DNA of 64,000 nt from Mycobacterium simiae (GTDB taxonomy: Bacteria > Actinomycetota > Actinomycetes > Mycobacteriales > Mycobacteriaceae), in NCBI RefSeq assembly GCF_010727605.1, contig NZ_AP022568.1, forward strand, positions 124,001-188,000, written 5' to 3'. The notes under the pieces were generated by a model that was not told where the DNA came from, ran no database searches, and saw only the letters and a program-made list of their open reading frames with translations. Position 1 is the stretch's first letter. The number at the start of each line of letters is the position of its first letter. Of this stretch, positions 38,579-48,529 are shown one piece after another. The position numbers were made by a program, and so were the translations under genes.

Positions 38579-39382
38579 TCAGTGGCTGGGTCCCCCGCGG
38601 AACCGGTTGCCGATGCGGATCGCCGGCAGCAGCAGACTGCGCGGGGTATACCTGCCGCCATTGCTGACCACCTTGGGCACCACGCCGGGTACGACGGTGC
38701 GCTTGCCTGTCAGCATTCCGTCGATGGCGGCCTCGGCCACATCGGTCGGCGAAACTTGGGCCAGCGGCACGCTGAATCGTTTGGCGTTGGCGATTTCGGC
38801 CCACTCGGTGGGCACCGGGCCCGGGCACAGCGTCGTCACCGATACCCCGGTCCCGTGCAGCTCCTCGTGGACAGCTTCGGAGAACGTCTGCACAAAGGCC
38901 TTGGTCGCCGAATACACGGCCATGAAGGGCAGCGGCTGAAACGCCGCGATCGAGGCGATGTTCATCACCGCTCCGGCGCCGCGCTCGACCATGCCGCCCA
39001 ACGCCGCGTGGGTGAGCTCCATCAACGCCAGGGCGTTGAGCGTGACCTCTTCACTTTCGCGTTCGAGCGGCAACTCGCGGAACACCCCGCTGGTGCCGAA
39101 TCCGGCGCTATTGCACAGCCCGGCGATCGGTTCCGTGCGCAGCCGGTCGGCCAGTTTTGCGCGCGCCTTCGCGTCGCTGAGATCCAGCGCCAGCACCTCG
39201 ACTGCGACCGAGAACTCCTCGCCCAGCTGGCCGGCGAGCTCGTCGAGGCGCTCGCGCCGGCGCGCTACCAACAACAGCGGAAAACCGCGCCGGGCCAGGC
39301 CGCGGGCCAGCTCGGCGCCGATGCCGGAGGATGCCCCGGTGATGACAACGGTGGACTGGTTGCCGGGTTTGGGGAGGCTCAT
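38579..39382 (-). CDS. Short-chain dehydrogenase/reductase (Rv1544-like)
   Basis: A 267-residue SDR with TGASSGIGAE (NADPH binding), CNSAGFG and the YSATK active-site pair (Tyr-x-x-x-Lys). Chosen start ATG 39382 is four bases after the stop of the preceding SDR gene; an upstream frame would overlap it. The pair is probably cotranscribed. Annotated in relatives as a possible ketoacyl reductase; substrate unknown. Confidence 0.9.
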   Translation of the reverse strand: MSLPKPGNQSTVVITGASSGIGAELARGLARRGFPLLLVARRRERLDELAGQLGEEFSVAVEVLALDLSDAKARAKLADRLRTEPIAGLCNSAGFGTSGVFRELPLERESEEVTLNALALMELTHAALGGMVERGAGAVMNIASIAAFQPLPFMAVYSATKAFVQTFSEAVHEELHGTGVSVTTLCPGPVPTEWAEIANAKRFSVPLAQVSPTDVAEAAIDGMLTGKRTVVPGVVPKVVSNGGRYTPRSLLLPAIRIGNRFRGGPSH

Positions 39383-39386
39383 CGCG

Positions 39387-40403
39387 TCACCAATGGATTC
39401 CGCGGGTCGCTTGCACGAAGGTCTCGCTCCGTCGGTCGAATTTGGCTGTGTCGTCGGCGTCTTCGCCACCTTTGGCCGCGTGCGAATCGTCGAACATGCC
39501 GAACGCCCGGTTCCGTACCCGGTCCATCACCGCGGGGTTGACGGCATCGGCGACGGCGGCGAATTGGCCGAACGGTGAGCTGGCCCGCCGCGGCCGGTGC
39601 ACGATGGCGTCGGCGATCACCCCGGCCGCCTGATCGGGGGTGAGCGCCGGGAACTTGTCGTACATGGTTGTCGGGCTGATCATCGGGGTCCGCACCAGCG
39701 CCATGTGGACCGTGGTGAATTTGATGTCGTCGTTGACCACTTCGGCCTGCAGCGCGTCGCACAGGCTGTCCAGCGCGGCCTTACTGGCGATGTAGGCGCC
39801 GAACCGCGGTGCCCGGGTCTGCACGCCGACGGATGAGACGTTGATGATCTGGCCGAACCCGCGCTCGCGCATCCCGGGAATGAATTTGAGGATGAGCTGC
39901 ACGGCGCCCAGGTAGTTCAGCTGCATGGTGCGCTGGTAGTCGTGGATCCGGTCGTAGGACAGCTCCAATGAGCGCCGGATCGAGCGGCCCGCGTTGTTGA
40001 TCAGAATGTCCACTCCGCCAAGCTCACTGAGCACCTTGTCGGCCATCGCGGCGATCGCGTCCATGTCGGACAGGTCGCAGGGATAGACGTGCGCAACGCC
40101 ACCGTTGTCGCGAATCTCGTCGGCGACGCGCTCGAGGTTCTCGGCGGTGCGGGCCACCAGCACGACGTCGCCGCCGGCTTCGGCGATTCTCTTCGCCGCG
40201 GCTTCTCCGATCCCCGACGAGCCGCCGGTGATCAGGATGGTCTTGCCGGTCACGGCATCGTCGAGGCTGCGGCCCTGCACAGCGTCGAGCAGATTCCGGA
40301 GATAGAACGGCCGATATCGCCCGGCGGAGTTGGGAGTGTTGATGATGTGAGAGACCACCGCGAATGGCTTTTCCACCAAGTTCGTTAAGTCGCCCAGGTT
40401 CAT
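39387..40403 (-). CDS. SDR acyl-CoA reductase-like (Rv1543-like)
   Basis: A 338-residue SDR with a roughly 50-residue N-terminal extension before TGGSSGIGEA, and YIASK as the active-site motif with LINNAGRSIRRS. In M. tuberculosis the homologue has been linked to fatty acyl-CoA reduction in wax ester formation (recalled, not checked). ATG 40403 has AGGAG nine bases upstream; a longer frame to 40505 lacks one. It is divergent from glbN across 222 bases in which I see no clear promoter. Confidence 0.9.
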   Translation of the reverse strand: MNLGDLTNLVEKPFAVVSHIINTPNSAGRYRPFYLRNLLDAVQGRSLDDAVTGKTILITGGSSGIGEAAAKRIAEAGGDVVLVARTAENLERVADEIRDNGGVAHVYPCDLSDMDAIAAMADKVLSELGGVDILINNAGRSIRRSLELSYDRIHDYQRTMQLNYLGAVQLILKFIPGMRERGFGQIINVSSVGVQTRAPRFGAYIASKAALDSLCDALQAEVVNDDIKFTTVHMALVRTPMISPTTMYDKFPALTPDQAAGVIADAIVHRPRRASSPFGQFAAVADAVNPAVMDRVRNRAFGMFDDSHAAKGGEDADDTAKFDRRSETFVQATRGIHW

Positions 40404-40625
40404 CGGTTGCTGCTCCTGACGGTAGATGGTGTGACGTGGGTCATACAGCCAACCTAGGGCATCCGCGGGCGGCGTCGACGCATTATTTCCCTCGAGCCGG
40501 GACACTCGGCCTCACTTCCCAGGTAAAGCCCCGGCGATCCGTCGGCAACCCGCTTGTTACCCCGGGCAATCCACCTGTGATCGCCGACTAACTGACGGGC
40601 AACGCCGAGGTGGTCGGATCGATAG

Positions 40626-41036
40626 ATGAAACTGTTGGCACACTTCCGCAACCCGGAGCCGACCACGATTTACCACCGGATCGGCGGGCACGAGGCGCTC
40701 GAAGTCGTCGTCGAGGACTTCTACGCGCGGGTGCTTGCCGACCAACAACTGGCCGGCTTCTTCACCGGAACGAACATGAACCGGCTCAAGGGCAAACAGG
40801 TCGAATTCTTCGCCGCCGCCCTCGGCGGGCCGGAGCCCTACACCGGCGCCCCGATGAAACAAGTGCACCAGGGCCGCGGCATCACCATGCACCACTTCAC
40901 TCTGGTGGCCACCCATCTGTCCGAGGCGCTCAAGGCCGCCGGCGTACCGGCGGGCACGGTGACCGACATCATCAGCGCCGTGGCACCGCTGGCCCCCGAG
41001 ATCGCCTCCGGCGACACCAACACCGCCCCGGTCTGA
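40626..41036 (+). CDS. glbN: Truncated haemoglobin GlbN (group I, HbN)
   Basis: A 136-residue globin with nitric oxide dioxygenase role in relatives. By alignment, Tyr33 (B10), Gln58 (E11) and the proximal His81 (F8, in KQVHQG) are all present, as is the short N-terminal pre-A segment important for activity. 136 residues equals the M. tuberculosis length. In M. tuberculosis the downstream gene is lprI; here it is a methyltransferase instead. Regulation not visible. Confidence 0.96.
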   Translation: MKLLAHFRNPEPTTIYHRIGGHEALEVVVEDFYARVLADQQLAGFFTGTNMNRLKGKQVEFFAAALGGPEPYTGAPMKQVHQGRGITMHHFTLVATHLSEALKAAGVPAGTVTDIISAVAPLAPEIASGDTNTAPV

Positions 41037-41179
41037 TCGGAGTTTCTGCGCGCCCGCGGGCGTGTCGCGCCCACCGATCGGGATGTGCCCGGTAGTCGGC
41101 CGGTGGGAGGCCATCGCGGTCCTGGCCGCAACGGCACCGAGTTCGTCTGCTCCGTCCCGTGATGCAAGACAATGCTTGC

Positions 41180-41938
41180 ATGGGCCGCACATTTGAAGAT
41201 CTGGTCGCAGAAGCCGATTCGGCCTCCGTCGACGGTTGGGACTTCTCCTGGCTGGACGGGCGCGCTACCGAGCAGCGGCCGTCGTGGGGCTACCAGGGAT
41301 TGATACGGCAGCGCTACGCGATGGTGTCGGCCGCGCTGGACGTGCACACCGGTGGCGGGGAGGTGCTCGCCGGTGCGGCCCCCTTCCCGCCGACGATGGC
41401 CGCCGTCGAAACCTGGCCACCCAACGCGGCATTGGCCACCGAGCGGCTACATCCCCACGGCGTGGTCGTGGTGGCCACCGAGCCCGATGCACCGCTGCCG
41501 TTCGCCGACGCGGCGTTCGACTTGGTGACCAGCCGGCATCCGCACACCGTGCCGTGGTCGGAGATTGCGCGGGTGCTGCGTCCCGGCGGCAGCTACCTGG
41601 CCCAACATGTCGGGCCCGGCACGGTGGGCGAGCTGACCGAATATTTCATCGGCCCGCAACCGCAGGCGTGGGCGCGCCGACATCCAGACAACGAGCGTGC
41701 CGCGGCGCGGGACGCCGGCTTGCAGGTGGTGGACATGCGGATGGAGAAGTTGCGCGCGGAATTCTTCGACATTGGCGCGGTCATCTACTTCTTGCGCAAG
41801 GTGATCTGGACGGTGCCGGACTTTTCGGTGCAGCGCTACGGCGAGCGGCTGCGTCAATTGCACAATCGCATCGAATCCGACGGCCCGTTCGTCGCGCACG
41901 CGACCCGGGTCCTGGTCGAGGCCCGTAAGCCCGCCTGA
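41180..41938 (+). CDS. Class I SAM-dependent methyltransferase
   Basis: A 252-residue Rossmann-type methyltransferase. DVHTGGGEVLA is the SAM-binding loop, FDLVTSRHPHTVPW and LRPGGSYLAQHVG the later motifs. ATG 41180 is chosen over GTG 41159; the inverted repeat GCAAG-N6-CTTGC (41164-41179) directly precedes it and may be an operator. It lies 143 bases after glbN. Its stop is one base from the convergent RluD-like gene's stop. Substrate unknown. Confidence 0.82.
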   Translation: MGRTFEDLVAEADSASVDGWDFSWLDGRATEQRPSWGYQGLIRQRYAMVSAALDVHTGGGEVLAGAAPFPPTMAAVETWPPNAALATERLHPHGVVVVATEPDAPLPFADAAFDLVTSRHPHTVPWSEIARVLRPGGSYLAQHVGPGTVGELTEYFIGPQPQAWARRHPDNERAAARDAGLQVVDMRMEKLRAEFFDIGAVIYFLRKVIWTVPDFSVQRYGERLRQLHNRIESDGPFVAHATRVLVEARKPA

Positions 41939-41939
41939 A

Positions 41940-42866
41940 TCATTCCTCGTCGCGCAGCACGGCCAACGCGTGTTCCAGGTCCGACGGGTACCGGCTGACG
42001 AACTCCACCCACCGCCCGTCGGCCGGATGGGCGAACGCCAGAGACCGGGCGTGCAACCATTGCCGTTGCAGCCCAAGCCTTTTCGCAAGTACCGGGTCGG
42101 CACCGTAGACCAGGTCGCCGCAGCAGGGGTGGTGCAGCGCCGCGAAATGCACCCGGATCTGGTGGGTGCGGCCGGTTTCCAAATGCACGTCGAGCAGACT
42201 GGCCGCGACGTGCGCCTCGACGGTGTCGTAGTGGGTGATGCTATGCCGCCCGTTCTGGGTGACGGCGAACTTCCACTCGCCGCCGCGGTGCCGTCCGATC
42301 GGCGCGTCGATGGTGCCGCTGGACGGATCCGGATGTCCTTGCACCAGTGCGTGATAACGCTTGTCGACGGAGCGCTCTTTGAACGCCCGCTTGAGCAGGG
42401 TGTACGCCCGCTCGGAGAGCGCGACCACCATCACCCCCGAGGTGCCCACGTCGAGTCGATGCACGATGCCCTGCCGCTCATGGACACCCGAGGTGGTGAT
42501 CCGGTAGCCCGCGGCGGCCAGGCCACCGAGCACGGTGGGCCCGGTCCAGCCCACCGACGCGTGGGCTGCCACGGCGGCCGGCTTGTCGACCACGACGATG
42601 TCGTCGTCGGAGTACAGGATCGTCATGCCCTCGATGTCGACGGGGTTGTTCTCCAGCGGCGGCGGCGCCTCGGGCAAGCGCACCTCGAGCCAGGCGCCGG
42701 AGGTTAGCCGATCGGACTTGCCCGCCGGCACACCGTCGAGTTCGACGCCGCCGTCTTCGGCGATGGCGGCCACGGCGCTGCGGGACAACCCGAGCAGACG
42801 AGACAGGCCGGCATCAACACGCATGCCCGCCAATCCCTCCGGAACGGACATCGAACGGTCGGTCAT
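41940..42866 (-). CDS. RluD-family RNA pseudouridine synthase (Rv1540-like)
   Basis: A 308-residue enzyme with an S4-like RNA-binding N-terminus (residues about 15-75) and a catalytic domain with the aspartate Asp139 in [12 protein letters not shown]; the GRTHQIRVH block is conserved. It pseudouridylates rRNA in relatives; the site here is unknown. Start ATG 42866 overlaps the lspA stop by four bases (ATGA), so lspA and this gene are coupled. Confidence 0.93.
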   Translation of the reverse strand: MTDRSMSVPEGLAGMRVDAGLSRLLGLSRSAVAAIAEDGGVELDGVPAGKSDRLTSGAWLEVRLPEAPPPLENNPVDIEGMTILYSDDDIVVVDKPAAVAAHASVGWTGPTVLGGLAAAGYRITTSGVHERQGIVHRLDVGTSGVMVVALSERAYTLLKRAFKERSVDKRYHALVQGHPDPSSGTIDAPIGRHRGGEWKFAVTQNGRHSITHYDTVEAHVAASLLDVHLETGRTHQIRVHFAALHHPCCGDLVYGADPVLAKRLGLQRQWLHARSLAFAHPADGRWVEFVSRYPSDLEHALAVLRDEE

Positions 42867-43513
42867 CGGTCGCGGTCGGCCTGATCCCGCGCTTCGGCCG
42901 GCGCGGTCGTCGCGTCGGGCCTACGCCGTCCCACCGAGTCGAAATCGAAACCGAAGACCGAGAGCACGACGAGCAGGATGGCGCCACCGACCACCGACGG
43001 GTCGGCGACGTTGAAGACCGGCCACCAGCCGATCGACAGAAAGTCCACGACATGGCCGCGCAGCGGGCCGGGCGCGCGGAAGAAGCGATCGACCAGGTTG
43101 CCCATCGCGCCGCCGAGGATCATCCCGAGACCGACTGCCCACCAGGGCGATACCAGTCGTCGCCCCATCCAGAAGATGCCAATCACCACACCGGTGGCGA
43201 TCAGGGTCAACACCCAGGTGTATCCGGTGGCCATGGAGAACGCGGCTCCCGAATTGCGCACCAGCGTCCAGGTCACCGTGTCGCCGATGATCGACACCGG
43301 CTGTCCCGGCGGCAGCAGCCGCACGGCCAGCACCTTCGTCACGACATCGAGCGCCAGCACCACCGCCGCCACAGCAAGCAGCAGGCGCAACCGTCGCGGC
43401 GGCGACTGGGGCGCGGCGGGGTCGATGGCGTCGGGTGTTGTCACATCCGGGGACGGCACGGCCTCCCCCGCTGACGTCACCGGCTCTGCCGACCGGGTTG
43501 GTTCTTCGGGCAC
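42863..43513 (-). CDS. lspA: Lipoprotein signal peptidase LspA
   Basis: A 216-residue four-helix membrane protease that cleaves prolipoprotein signal peptides. The catalytic aspartates are Asp142 (GNLVDRFF) and Asp171 (FNVADPSV). A Pro/Glu-rich N-terminal tail of about 40 residues precedes the first helix. It would be needed to process lipoproteins such as the one at 7429. Coupled by ATGA overlap to the RluD-like gene downstream. Confidence 0.96.
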   Translation of the reverse strand: MPEEPTRSAEPVTSAGEAVPSPDVTTPDAIDPAAPQSPPRRLRLLLAVAAVVLALDVVTKVLAVRLLPPGQPVSIIGDTVTWTLVRNSGAAFSMATGYTWVLTLIATGVVIGIFWMGRRLVSPWWAVGLGMILGGAMGNLVDRFFRAPGPLRGHVVDFLSIGWWPVFNVADPSVVGGAILLVVLSVFGFDFDSVGRRRPDATTAPAEARDQADRDR

Positions 43514-43588
43514 CCTCCCATCATCCCCTAGGCCCGGCCCAGGTTGGGTGCGGCCTCACCGCCGCAGCGAATGCGGAATGATTTGGCC

Positions 43589-44515
43589 ATGGGTCGGATC
43601 ACCGTCATCACCACCGGCGGCACGATATCGACGAGCACCGGCACCGACGGCGTGCGGCGTCCGAGTCGCAGTGGCGCCGACCTGACAGCCGGCCTCGACG
43701 TCGACATCGTCGACCTGATGGCGGTGGACAGCTCGGAATTGACGGTTGCCGACTGGGATCGCATCGGCGCCGCCATCCGGGCCGCGACCGCGGACGGCGC
43801 CCAGGGCGTGGTCGTCGCCCACGGCACCGACACCATGGAGGAAAGCGCGCTGTGGCTCGATCTCACCTACGCCGGTGACGCCCCGGTCGTGCTGACCGGC
43901 GCCATGCGCAGCGCCGACGCCCCCGATGCCGACGGCCCGGGCAATCTGCGCGACGCGGTGGCCGTCGCCGCCAGCCCGGCCGCGCGGGGCCTCGGGGTGC
44001 TGGTGGCGTTCGCCGGGCGGGTGCTGCAACCGCTGGGCATGCACAAGGTCGTCACTCAGGATCTGAGTGGTTTCGCGGGCCAGCTGGTCGGCGGCGTCGC
44101 CAATGAAGTGTCGTTGACCGGTGCCAAGGTTCGGCCCCAACTCGGTGAATTGTGCGCTGTCGACGCGCCGCGGGTCGACATCGTCGCGGCCTACCTGGGC
44201 AGCGACTCGGTGGCGCTGGACGCGTGTGTGGCTGCCGGCGCACGGGCCGTCGTCCTGGAGGCGCTGGGGTCCGGCAATGCCGGGACGGCGGTCGTCGACG
44301 GCGTCCGCCGGCACTGCCGCGACGGCGTCGTCATCGCGGTGTCCACACGCGTACCCGGCGGCGGGGTCAGCGCGGGGTACGGGCCCGGCCATGACTTGGT
44401 CGAGGCCGGCGCGGTGATGGTGCCGCGACTGCGGCCGCCGCAGGCGCGGGTGTTGCTGATGGCGGCGCTGGCCGCGCGGTTACCGGTCGGTGACGTGGTC
44501 GACCGCTGGGGCTGA
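43589..44515 (+). CDS. ansA: L-asparaginase AnsA
   Basis: A 308-residue asparaginase with the two threonine motifs TTGGTIS (Thr12) and HGTDT (Thr80 with Asp81). ATG 43589 begins the family N-terminus. No signal peptide is visible, so it is probably cytoplasmic. Its 3' end overlaps the convergent dinX gene by 36 bases (44480-44515), both frames being intact. Divergent from lspA across 75 bases. Confidence 0.94.
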   Translation: MGRITVITTGGTISTSTGTDGVRRPSRSGADLTAGLDVDIVDLMAVDSSELTVADWDRIGAAIRAATADGAQGVVVAHGTDTMEESALWLDLTYAGDAPVVLTGAMRSADAPDADGPGNLRDAVAVAASPAARGLGVLVAFAGRVLQPLGMHKVVTQDLSGFAGQLVGGVANEVSLTGAKVRPQLGELCAVDAPRVDIVAAYLGSDSVALDACVAAGARAVVLEALGSGNAGTAVVDGVRRHCRDGVVIAVSTRVPGGGVSAGYGPGHDLVEAGAVMVPRLRPPQARVLLMAALAARLPVGDVVDRWG

Positions 44516-45907
44516 GGCGTCGTCGCTGTCTGCGGCGCGCAACGCGGCAAGGTAGTCCGCCCAGTCCAGGGAGTCGACAGGGTTGGCGCGCACCAGGTCG
44601 GCGGTGCCGGCCGGGAAGGTCCGGGCCTGCCCCGGGCCGGTGCCTCGGGTTTCGAACCGTACGGTGACGACGCCGTGGCCCGCACCCTGCACCCAGCCGT
44701 GCCCCAGGTCGGGATGGGTGACGTCGTCGCCCACCCGCCACGGCGAGGCCTCCGGTGCGGGCGCCGGCGCGAACATCGCCTCGGTGGCCGTAGGTGGTGC
44801 TTGGAAGGTGTGGTGTGCCTCCGATTCCGGCGCCGAGGCGTCCAGATCGGGGAACAGCGACTCCTGGCGCACATCACTCAAGCCCGAAAACCCCACGCCG
44901 AGCAGACGAATGGGGCCGATCTCGCGCGGGTCGAGCAGCAGTCGCCGGGCCACCGCGACCAGTGCGCCGGCCTCGGTGGTCGCGTAGGGCAACGTCGCCG
45001 AGCGGGTGAGGATGCTCATGTCGGATTTCTTCAGCTTCACCGTCACGGTCCGGGCGCCGCGGCCGTCGCGCAGCAGGCGTTGATGCGCGTGTTCGGCGAT
45101 CGGTTCGATGGCATCGTGCAGCTGCTCGAGGCTGGTCAGGTCGGCGGCGAAGGTCGACTCGGCGCTGATCTGCTTGGCTTCGGCCCGCTCCGCGACCGGG
45201 CGATCGTCGATGCCGCGGGCCAGCCGGTGTAGCGCCGGCCCGATCGTGGCGCCCAGAATGTTGGCGGCCTCGGCATCGCTTAGCGCCGCCAGCTGCCCGA
45301 TGGTCTCTATGCCGAGGCGATTCAGCTTCTCCTCGGCCACCGGGCCGATCCCCCACAGCCGCCGCACCGGCAACCCGTCGAGCAGCAGCCGTTCCTCGGC
45401 GCGCGACACCACGCGCACGCCGTCGGGTTTGGCCAGCCCGGAGGCGATCTTGGCGATTTGCTTGCCCGATCCGGCGCCGACTGAGGCGGTCAACCCGGTC
45501 TCGTCGCGCACCCGTCGTCGCAGCGCCTCACAGAACGTCTCGACATCGCGGGCCGAGGCGCCGGCGAGTTGCGACGGTTCACCGAACGCCTCGTCGAAGG
45601 ACAGCTGCTCGACGACGGGCACCAAATCGCGGACCGCCTGGAACACTCGCCGGCTGGCGACGCCGTAGACCACGCCACGCGGCGGCAACACCACCGCCGT
45701 CACGCCGACCATCCGGCGCGCCTGGTGCATGGGCATGGCCGACCGCGCCCCGAATACCCGCGCCTCGTAACTCGCGCCGGCCACCACTCCCCGGCCGCCC
45801 AACCCGCCCACCAGCACCGGCCGGCCGCGCAGGGTCGGGCGGGTTAGCTGCTCGACGGAGGCGAAAAATGCGTCCATATCCAGATGCAGCACCCAACGGG
45901 ACTCCAC
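44480..45907 (-). CDS. dinX: Y-family DNA polymerase IV DinX (DinB1-like)
   Basis: A 475-residue translesion polymerase. Catalytic carboxylates are in [13 protein letters not shown] and SFDEAF; the little-finger domain ends near residue 345. QESLFPDLD at about 350-358 is a beta-clamp binding motif. A further C-terminal stretch of about 100 residues ([18 protein letters not shown]) looks like a small beta-barrel domain. The last 12 codons overlap ansA. Start ATG 45907. Confidence 0.94.
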   Translation of the reverse strand: MESRWVLHLDMDAFFASVEQLTRPTLRGRPVLVGGLGGRGVVAGASYEARVFGARSAMPMHQARRMVGVTAVVLPPRGVVYGVASRRVFQAVRDLVPVVEQLSFDEAFGEPSQLAGASARDVETFCEALRRRVRDETGLTASVGAGSGKQIAKIASGLAKPDGVRVVSRAEERLLLDGLPVRRLWGIGPVAEEKLNRLGIETIGQLAALSDAEAANILGATIGPALHRLARGIDDRPVAERAEAKQISAESTFAADLTSLEQLHDAIEPIAEHAHQRLLRDGRGARTVTVKLKKSDMSILTRSATLPYATTEAGALVAVARRLLLDPREIGPIRLLGVGFSGLSDVRQESLFPDLDASAPESEAHHTFQAPPTATEAMFAPAPAPEASPWRVGDDVTHPDLGHGWVQGAGHGVVTVRFETRGTGPGQARTFPAGTADLVRANPVDSLDWADYLAALRAADSDDASAPAVDHVTDR

Positions 45908-45925
45908 ACGCTGATGCTAGGGCGC

Positions 45926-45939
45926 TACCGTTTTGCCCA
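45926..45939 (+). promoter_or_regulatory. -10 box for a leaderless methyltransferase mRNA
   Basis: TACCGT (45926-45931) fits TANNNT, and the ATG at 45939 lies eight bases further on. Confidence 0.45.
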
Positions 45940-46505
45940 TGGCCATGAACCTCGCGCATCGCCGACTGTGCAGCTCGGACCGCTGGGCGAAAACCGTCGA
46001 ACACGATTTGCTGCCGTGGGTGCTGGCGGATGTCGACCTGGGCGACAACACACTCGAGATCGGACCGGGGTACGGCGCGATCCTGCGGGTGCTGGTCGAC
46101 AAGACGCCGAAGCTCACGTCGGTGGAGATCGACGGCCCAATGGCGGCGCGACTGCAGCGGTTGTATGGCGACCGGGCGCGGATCATCAACGGCGACGGCA
46201 CCAACACCGGCTTGCCGGACGACGAGTTCAGCTCGGTGGTGTCGTTCACGATGCTGCACCACGTGCCGACGGTCGAGCTGCAAGACCGGTTGTTCGCCGA
46301 GGCGTTCCGGGTGCTTCGCCCCGGCGGGGTGTTCGCCGGCAGCGACAGCACCACGTCGCTGCTGTTCCGCGTGCTGCATTTTCGCGACACCTGCAACACG
46401 GTGTCGCCGGACACATTGCCGGATCGCTTGCGCACGGTCGGGTTTCGCGACGTCGATGTCGAAGCCCGCGGCGGCAGGCTGCGCTGGCGCGCGGCGAAGG
46501 CCTAG
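45939..46505 (+). CDS. Class I SAM-dependent methyltransferase
   Basis: A 188-residue protein with TLEIGPGYGAILRVL (SAM loop), VEIDGPM and LRPGGVFAGSD. ATG 45939 fits a leaderless transcript; ATG 45945 is the near alternative. It is divergent from dinX with 31 bases between. Between it and the next methyltransferase (46506-46644) I see no feature apart from a ribosome site. Substrate unknown. Confidence 0.83.
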   Translation: MAMNLAHRRLCSSDRWAKTVEHDLLPWVLADVDLGDNTLEIGPGYGAILRVLVDKTPKLTSVEIDGPMAARLQRLYGDRARIINGDGTNTGLPDDEFSSVVSFTMLHHVPTVELQDRLFAEAFRVLRPGGVFAGSDSTTSLLFRVLHFRDTCNTVSPDTLPDRLRTVGFRDVDVEARGGRLRWRAAKA

Positions 46506-46644
46506 CCTTTTTCAGGACTTTTTCGAGCTTCTTTACAGACCCGCCGCTGCCAGATCGCTTGCCGACAGCGAGCTTTCGCCATGTCCGATCGAGGGCGGCA
46601 GTTGCTGGACCGGAGCGGGCAGGAGCAGGGGGTAGAACGGAGGC

Positions 46645-47451
46645 ATGACAAGCCTTTCGACTGAACCGTCGCCGTCATCCGACCGGGAACCGCACCTGCT
46701 GCGCGAGGTAGCCGAGTCCTTCGGAGTGGACGCCGATCGCTACGACCGCTCGCGGCCCCGTTACCCCGAGGAGATGATCCAGCGCGTCATCGCCACCAGT
46801 CCCGGTCGCGAATTCCTCGATGTCGGGTGCGGCACTGGCATCGGCGCGCGGCAGTACCGGGCAGCCGGTGTCACGGTGCTGGGCGTCGACCCGGACCCAC
46901 GGATGGCCGAGGTCGCCCGGCGCAGCGGCATCGAGGTGGAGATCGGCAACTTCGAAACCTGGGACGCCCGCGGCCGGTCCTTCGACGCGGTGGTGGCCGG
47001 CCAGGCCTGGCACTGGGTCGATCCCGTGCGGGGCGCCGCGAAAGCGGCGCAGGTGCTCCGCCCGCACGGGCTGCTGGCGCTGTATTGGCACGTCTTCGAC
47101 CCGCCCGCCCATATCGCCGAAGCCTTCGACGACGTCTTGCAGCGCGTCGCGCCCGACACCCTGCTGCCGCCACCCGGCAATGAATCGCAAGAAGCAAATG
47201 TCCGGCGGGCCATGGACGGTATCCGGACCGCCGGTAGCTTTGCCGAACCCGAGCGGTGGCGCTTCGAGTGGGAGCGGCGGTACACGCGGGACGAGTGGCT
47301 GGACCATCTGGTCACTACCGGCACGCTCACCGTGCTGGCACCGGAGCAGATTGCGACCGTGCGCGACGCGGTGGGCACCGCGATCGACGACACCGGTGGG
47401 GCGTTCACGATGCAGTACGTCACCTTGGCCACGGCCGCCCGGCTGGCGTAA
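46645..47451 (+). CDS. Class I SAM-dependent methyltransferase
   Basis: A 268-residue protein with EFLDVGCGTGIGARQY (SAM loop), GVDPDPRM and AQAWHWVDP. It resembles the methyltransferase-11/Rv-type proteins that act on small molecules. CGGAGG lies just before ATG 46645. It ends shortly before the repeat element at 47467. Substrate unknown. Confidence 0.87.
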   Translation: MTSLSTEPSPSSDREPHLLREVAESFGVDADRYDRSRPRYPEEMIQRVIATSPGREFLDVGCGTGIGARQYRAAGVTVLGVDPDPRMAEVARRSGIEVEIGNFETWDARGRSFDAVVAGQAWHWVDPVRGAAKAAQVLRPHGLLALYWHVFDPPAHIAEAFDDVLQRVAPDTLLPPPGNESQEANVRRAMDGIRTAGSFAEPERWRFEWERRYTRDEWLDHLVTTGTLTVLAPEQIATVRDAVGTAIDDTGGAFTMQYVTLATAARLA

Positions 47452-47466
47452 TTAGCCCTTATCCAC

Positions 47467-47527
47467 CGCGAGGCGGTAACCACGGACGGGTGTTCTCGGG
47501 AAACGCGTCGCCAGTTGCAGTCTCGCG
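47467..47527. repeat. 61-bp palindromic element, left copy flanking DUF559 gene
   Basis: This 61-base element shares 50 of 61 positions with the copy at 48439-48499, in the same orientation. Its ends, CGCGAGGCGGTAAC and GTTGCAGTCTCGCG, can pair imperfectly to form a hairpin. It lies two bases from the DUF559 stop. Confidence 0.85.
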
Positions 47528-47528
47528 A

Positions 47529-48407
47529 TCAGAGCGGGCGGAGCGGGCAGCCCGCCGCCTGCAGCGCGGCCCGGGCTCGTTCCACGACCACGTTGGACCG
47601 ATAGCGCAGCAGCTCATTGCTGACCCGGATCAGGCGCCAACCCCGCCGCTCCAGTTCGGCCGTGCGGTCGATGTCGTTGGCGCGGATGCCCGCATCTGTC
47701 CAGTGCTGGGCGCCGTCGTACTCAACCCCGACGAGCCATTCCTCCCATCCCATGTCGATGCGTGCCAGCACCGCGCCCCACATGTTGTGCACGACGATCT
47801 GGGTCTGCGGCTTGGGCAAGCCGGCGTTGACCAGCGCAAGTCTGGTCCGAGATTCCTGCGGCGACTCCGCGCCCGCGTCGATGAGCGGGAGCACGCGGCG
47901 CAGCTGCTTCATGCCCCGGGCACCCCGATGCGCCGCGATCAGCGGATACACATCCTGTGCGGCCACGCCGGTGGCCCGCGCCAGCGCGTCGGTCCGGACA
48001 ACAGCGGCTTCCAACCCGGGCCGCCGCCCGAGGTCGAACGCGGTGCGGGCCGGCGACGTCACCGGGATTCCGTCCACCACTGCGATTTCGCTCGCCGACA
48101 AGGTCTCGTTGCGAGTGATGAGCAACGGTGGCGGACGGGTGCGCTCGCACACCAACTCAGCAGGCAGGGTGGGATCGATCCACTCGGCACCCCACAGCGC
48201 CGCCGCGGAGAGACCGGACACCACTGCCTCTTTGCCCGACCACAGCCATGCCGCCACGGCTCGATCGCGCGCACTCAGTTCGCCGCCTTGCCGGCGGTAC
48301 ACGTTGCGATAGATCCGGGTGCACGAGCGCCGCAATTCGCGCTGCGTCCAGGTCCCCGCGCGCAGCGCGTCCGTGCCGCGGAACGGTGGCGACGGTTGAG
48401 TGCTCAC
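47529..48407 (-). CDS. DUF559-type protein with AbiEi-like N-terminus
   Basis: A 292-residue protein. The N-terminal half (residues about 20-170) resembles the AbiEi/type IV antitoxin winged helix and following domain; the C-terminal half (from about 190) is a DUF559 Vsr-like endonuclease fold: RIDMGWEEWLVGVEYDGAQHW, then DIDRTAELERRGWRLIRVSNELL. GTG 48407 is chosen as the family start; the reading frame continues further upstream to 48503 but into the repeat element. It is bracketed by two 61-bp repeats. No cognate toxin is adjacent. Function unknown. Confidence 0.82.
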   Translation of the reverse strand: MSTQPSPPFRGTDALRAGTWTQRELRRSCTRIYRNVYRRQGGELSARDRAVAAWLWSGKEAVVSGLSAAALWGAEWIDPTLPAELVCERTRPPPLLITRNETLSASEIAVVDGIPVTSPARTAFDLGRRPGLEAAVVRTDALARATGVAAQDVYPLIAAHRGARGMKQLRRVLPLIDAGAESPQESRTRLALVNAGLPKPQTQIVVHNMWGAVLARIDMGWEEWLVGVEYDGAQHWTDAGIRANDIDRTAELERRGWRLIRVSNELLRYRSNVVVERARAALQAAGCPLRPL

Positions 48408-48438
48408 GCGGGCAGCGTGCCACGCCACCCCGACATGC

Positions 48439-48499
48439 CGCGAGACTGTAACTACCGACGGGTCTTCTCGGGAAACGCGTCGCGGAATACAGTTTCGCG
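48439..48499. repeat. 61-bp palindromic element, right copy flanking DUF559 gene
   Basis: The right partner of 47467-47527 (82% identical by eye). Outer arms CGCGAGACTGTA and TACAGTTTCGCG pair with one mismatch; the core TTCTCGGGAAACGCGTCGC is identical in both. It lies 31 bases upstream of the DUF559 start. Confidence 0.88.
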
Positions 48500-48529
48500 G
48501 CAACTAGGCACGGCAACTAGGCGCGGCAA

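Noticed and set aside
43544-43588. Longer ansA start at 43544
   Set aside because: It adds 15 residues unlike the family; the ATG at 43589 starts directly on the conserved [11 protein letters not shown] block.
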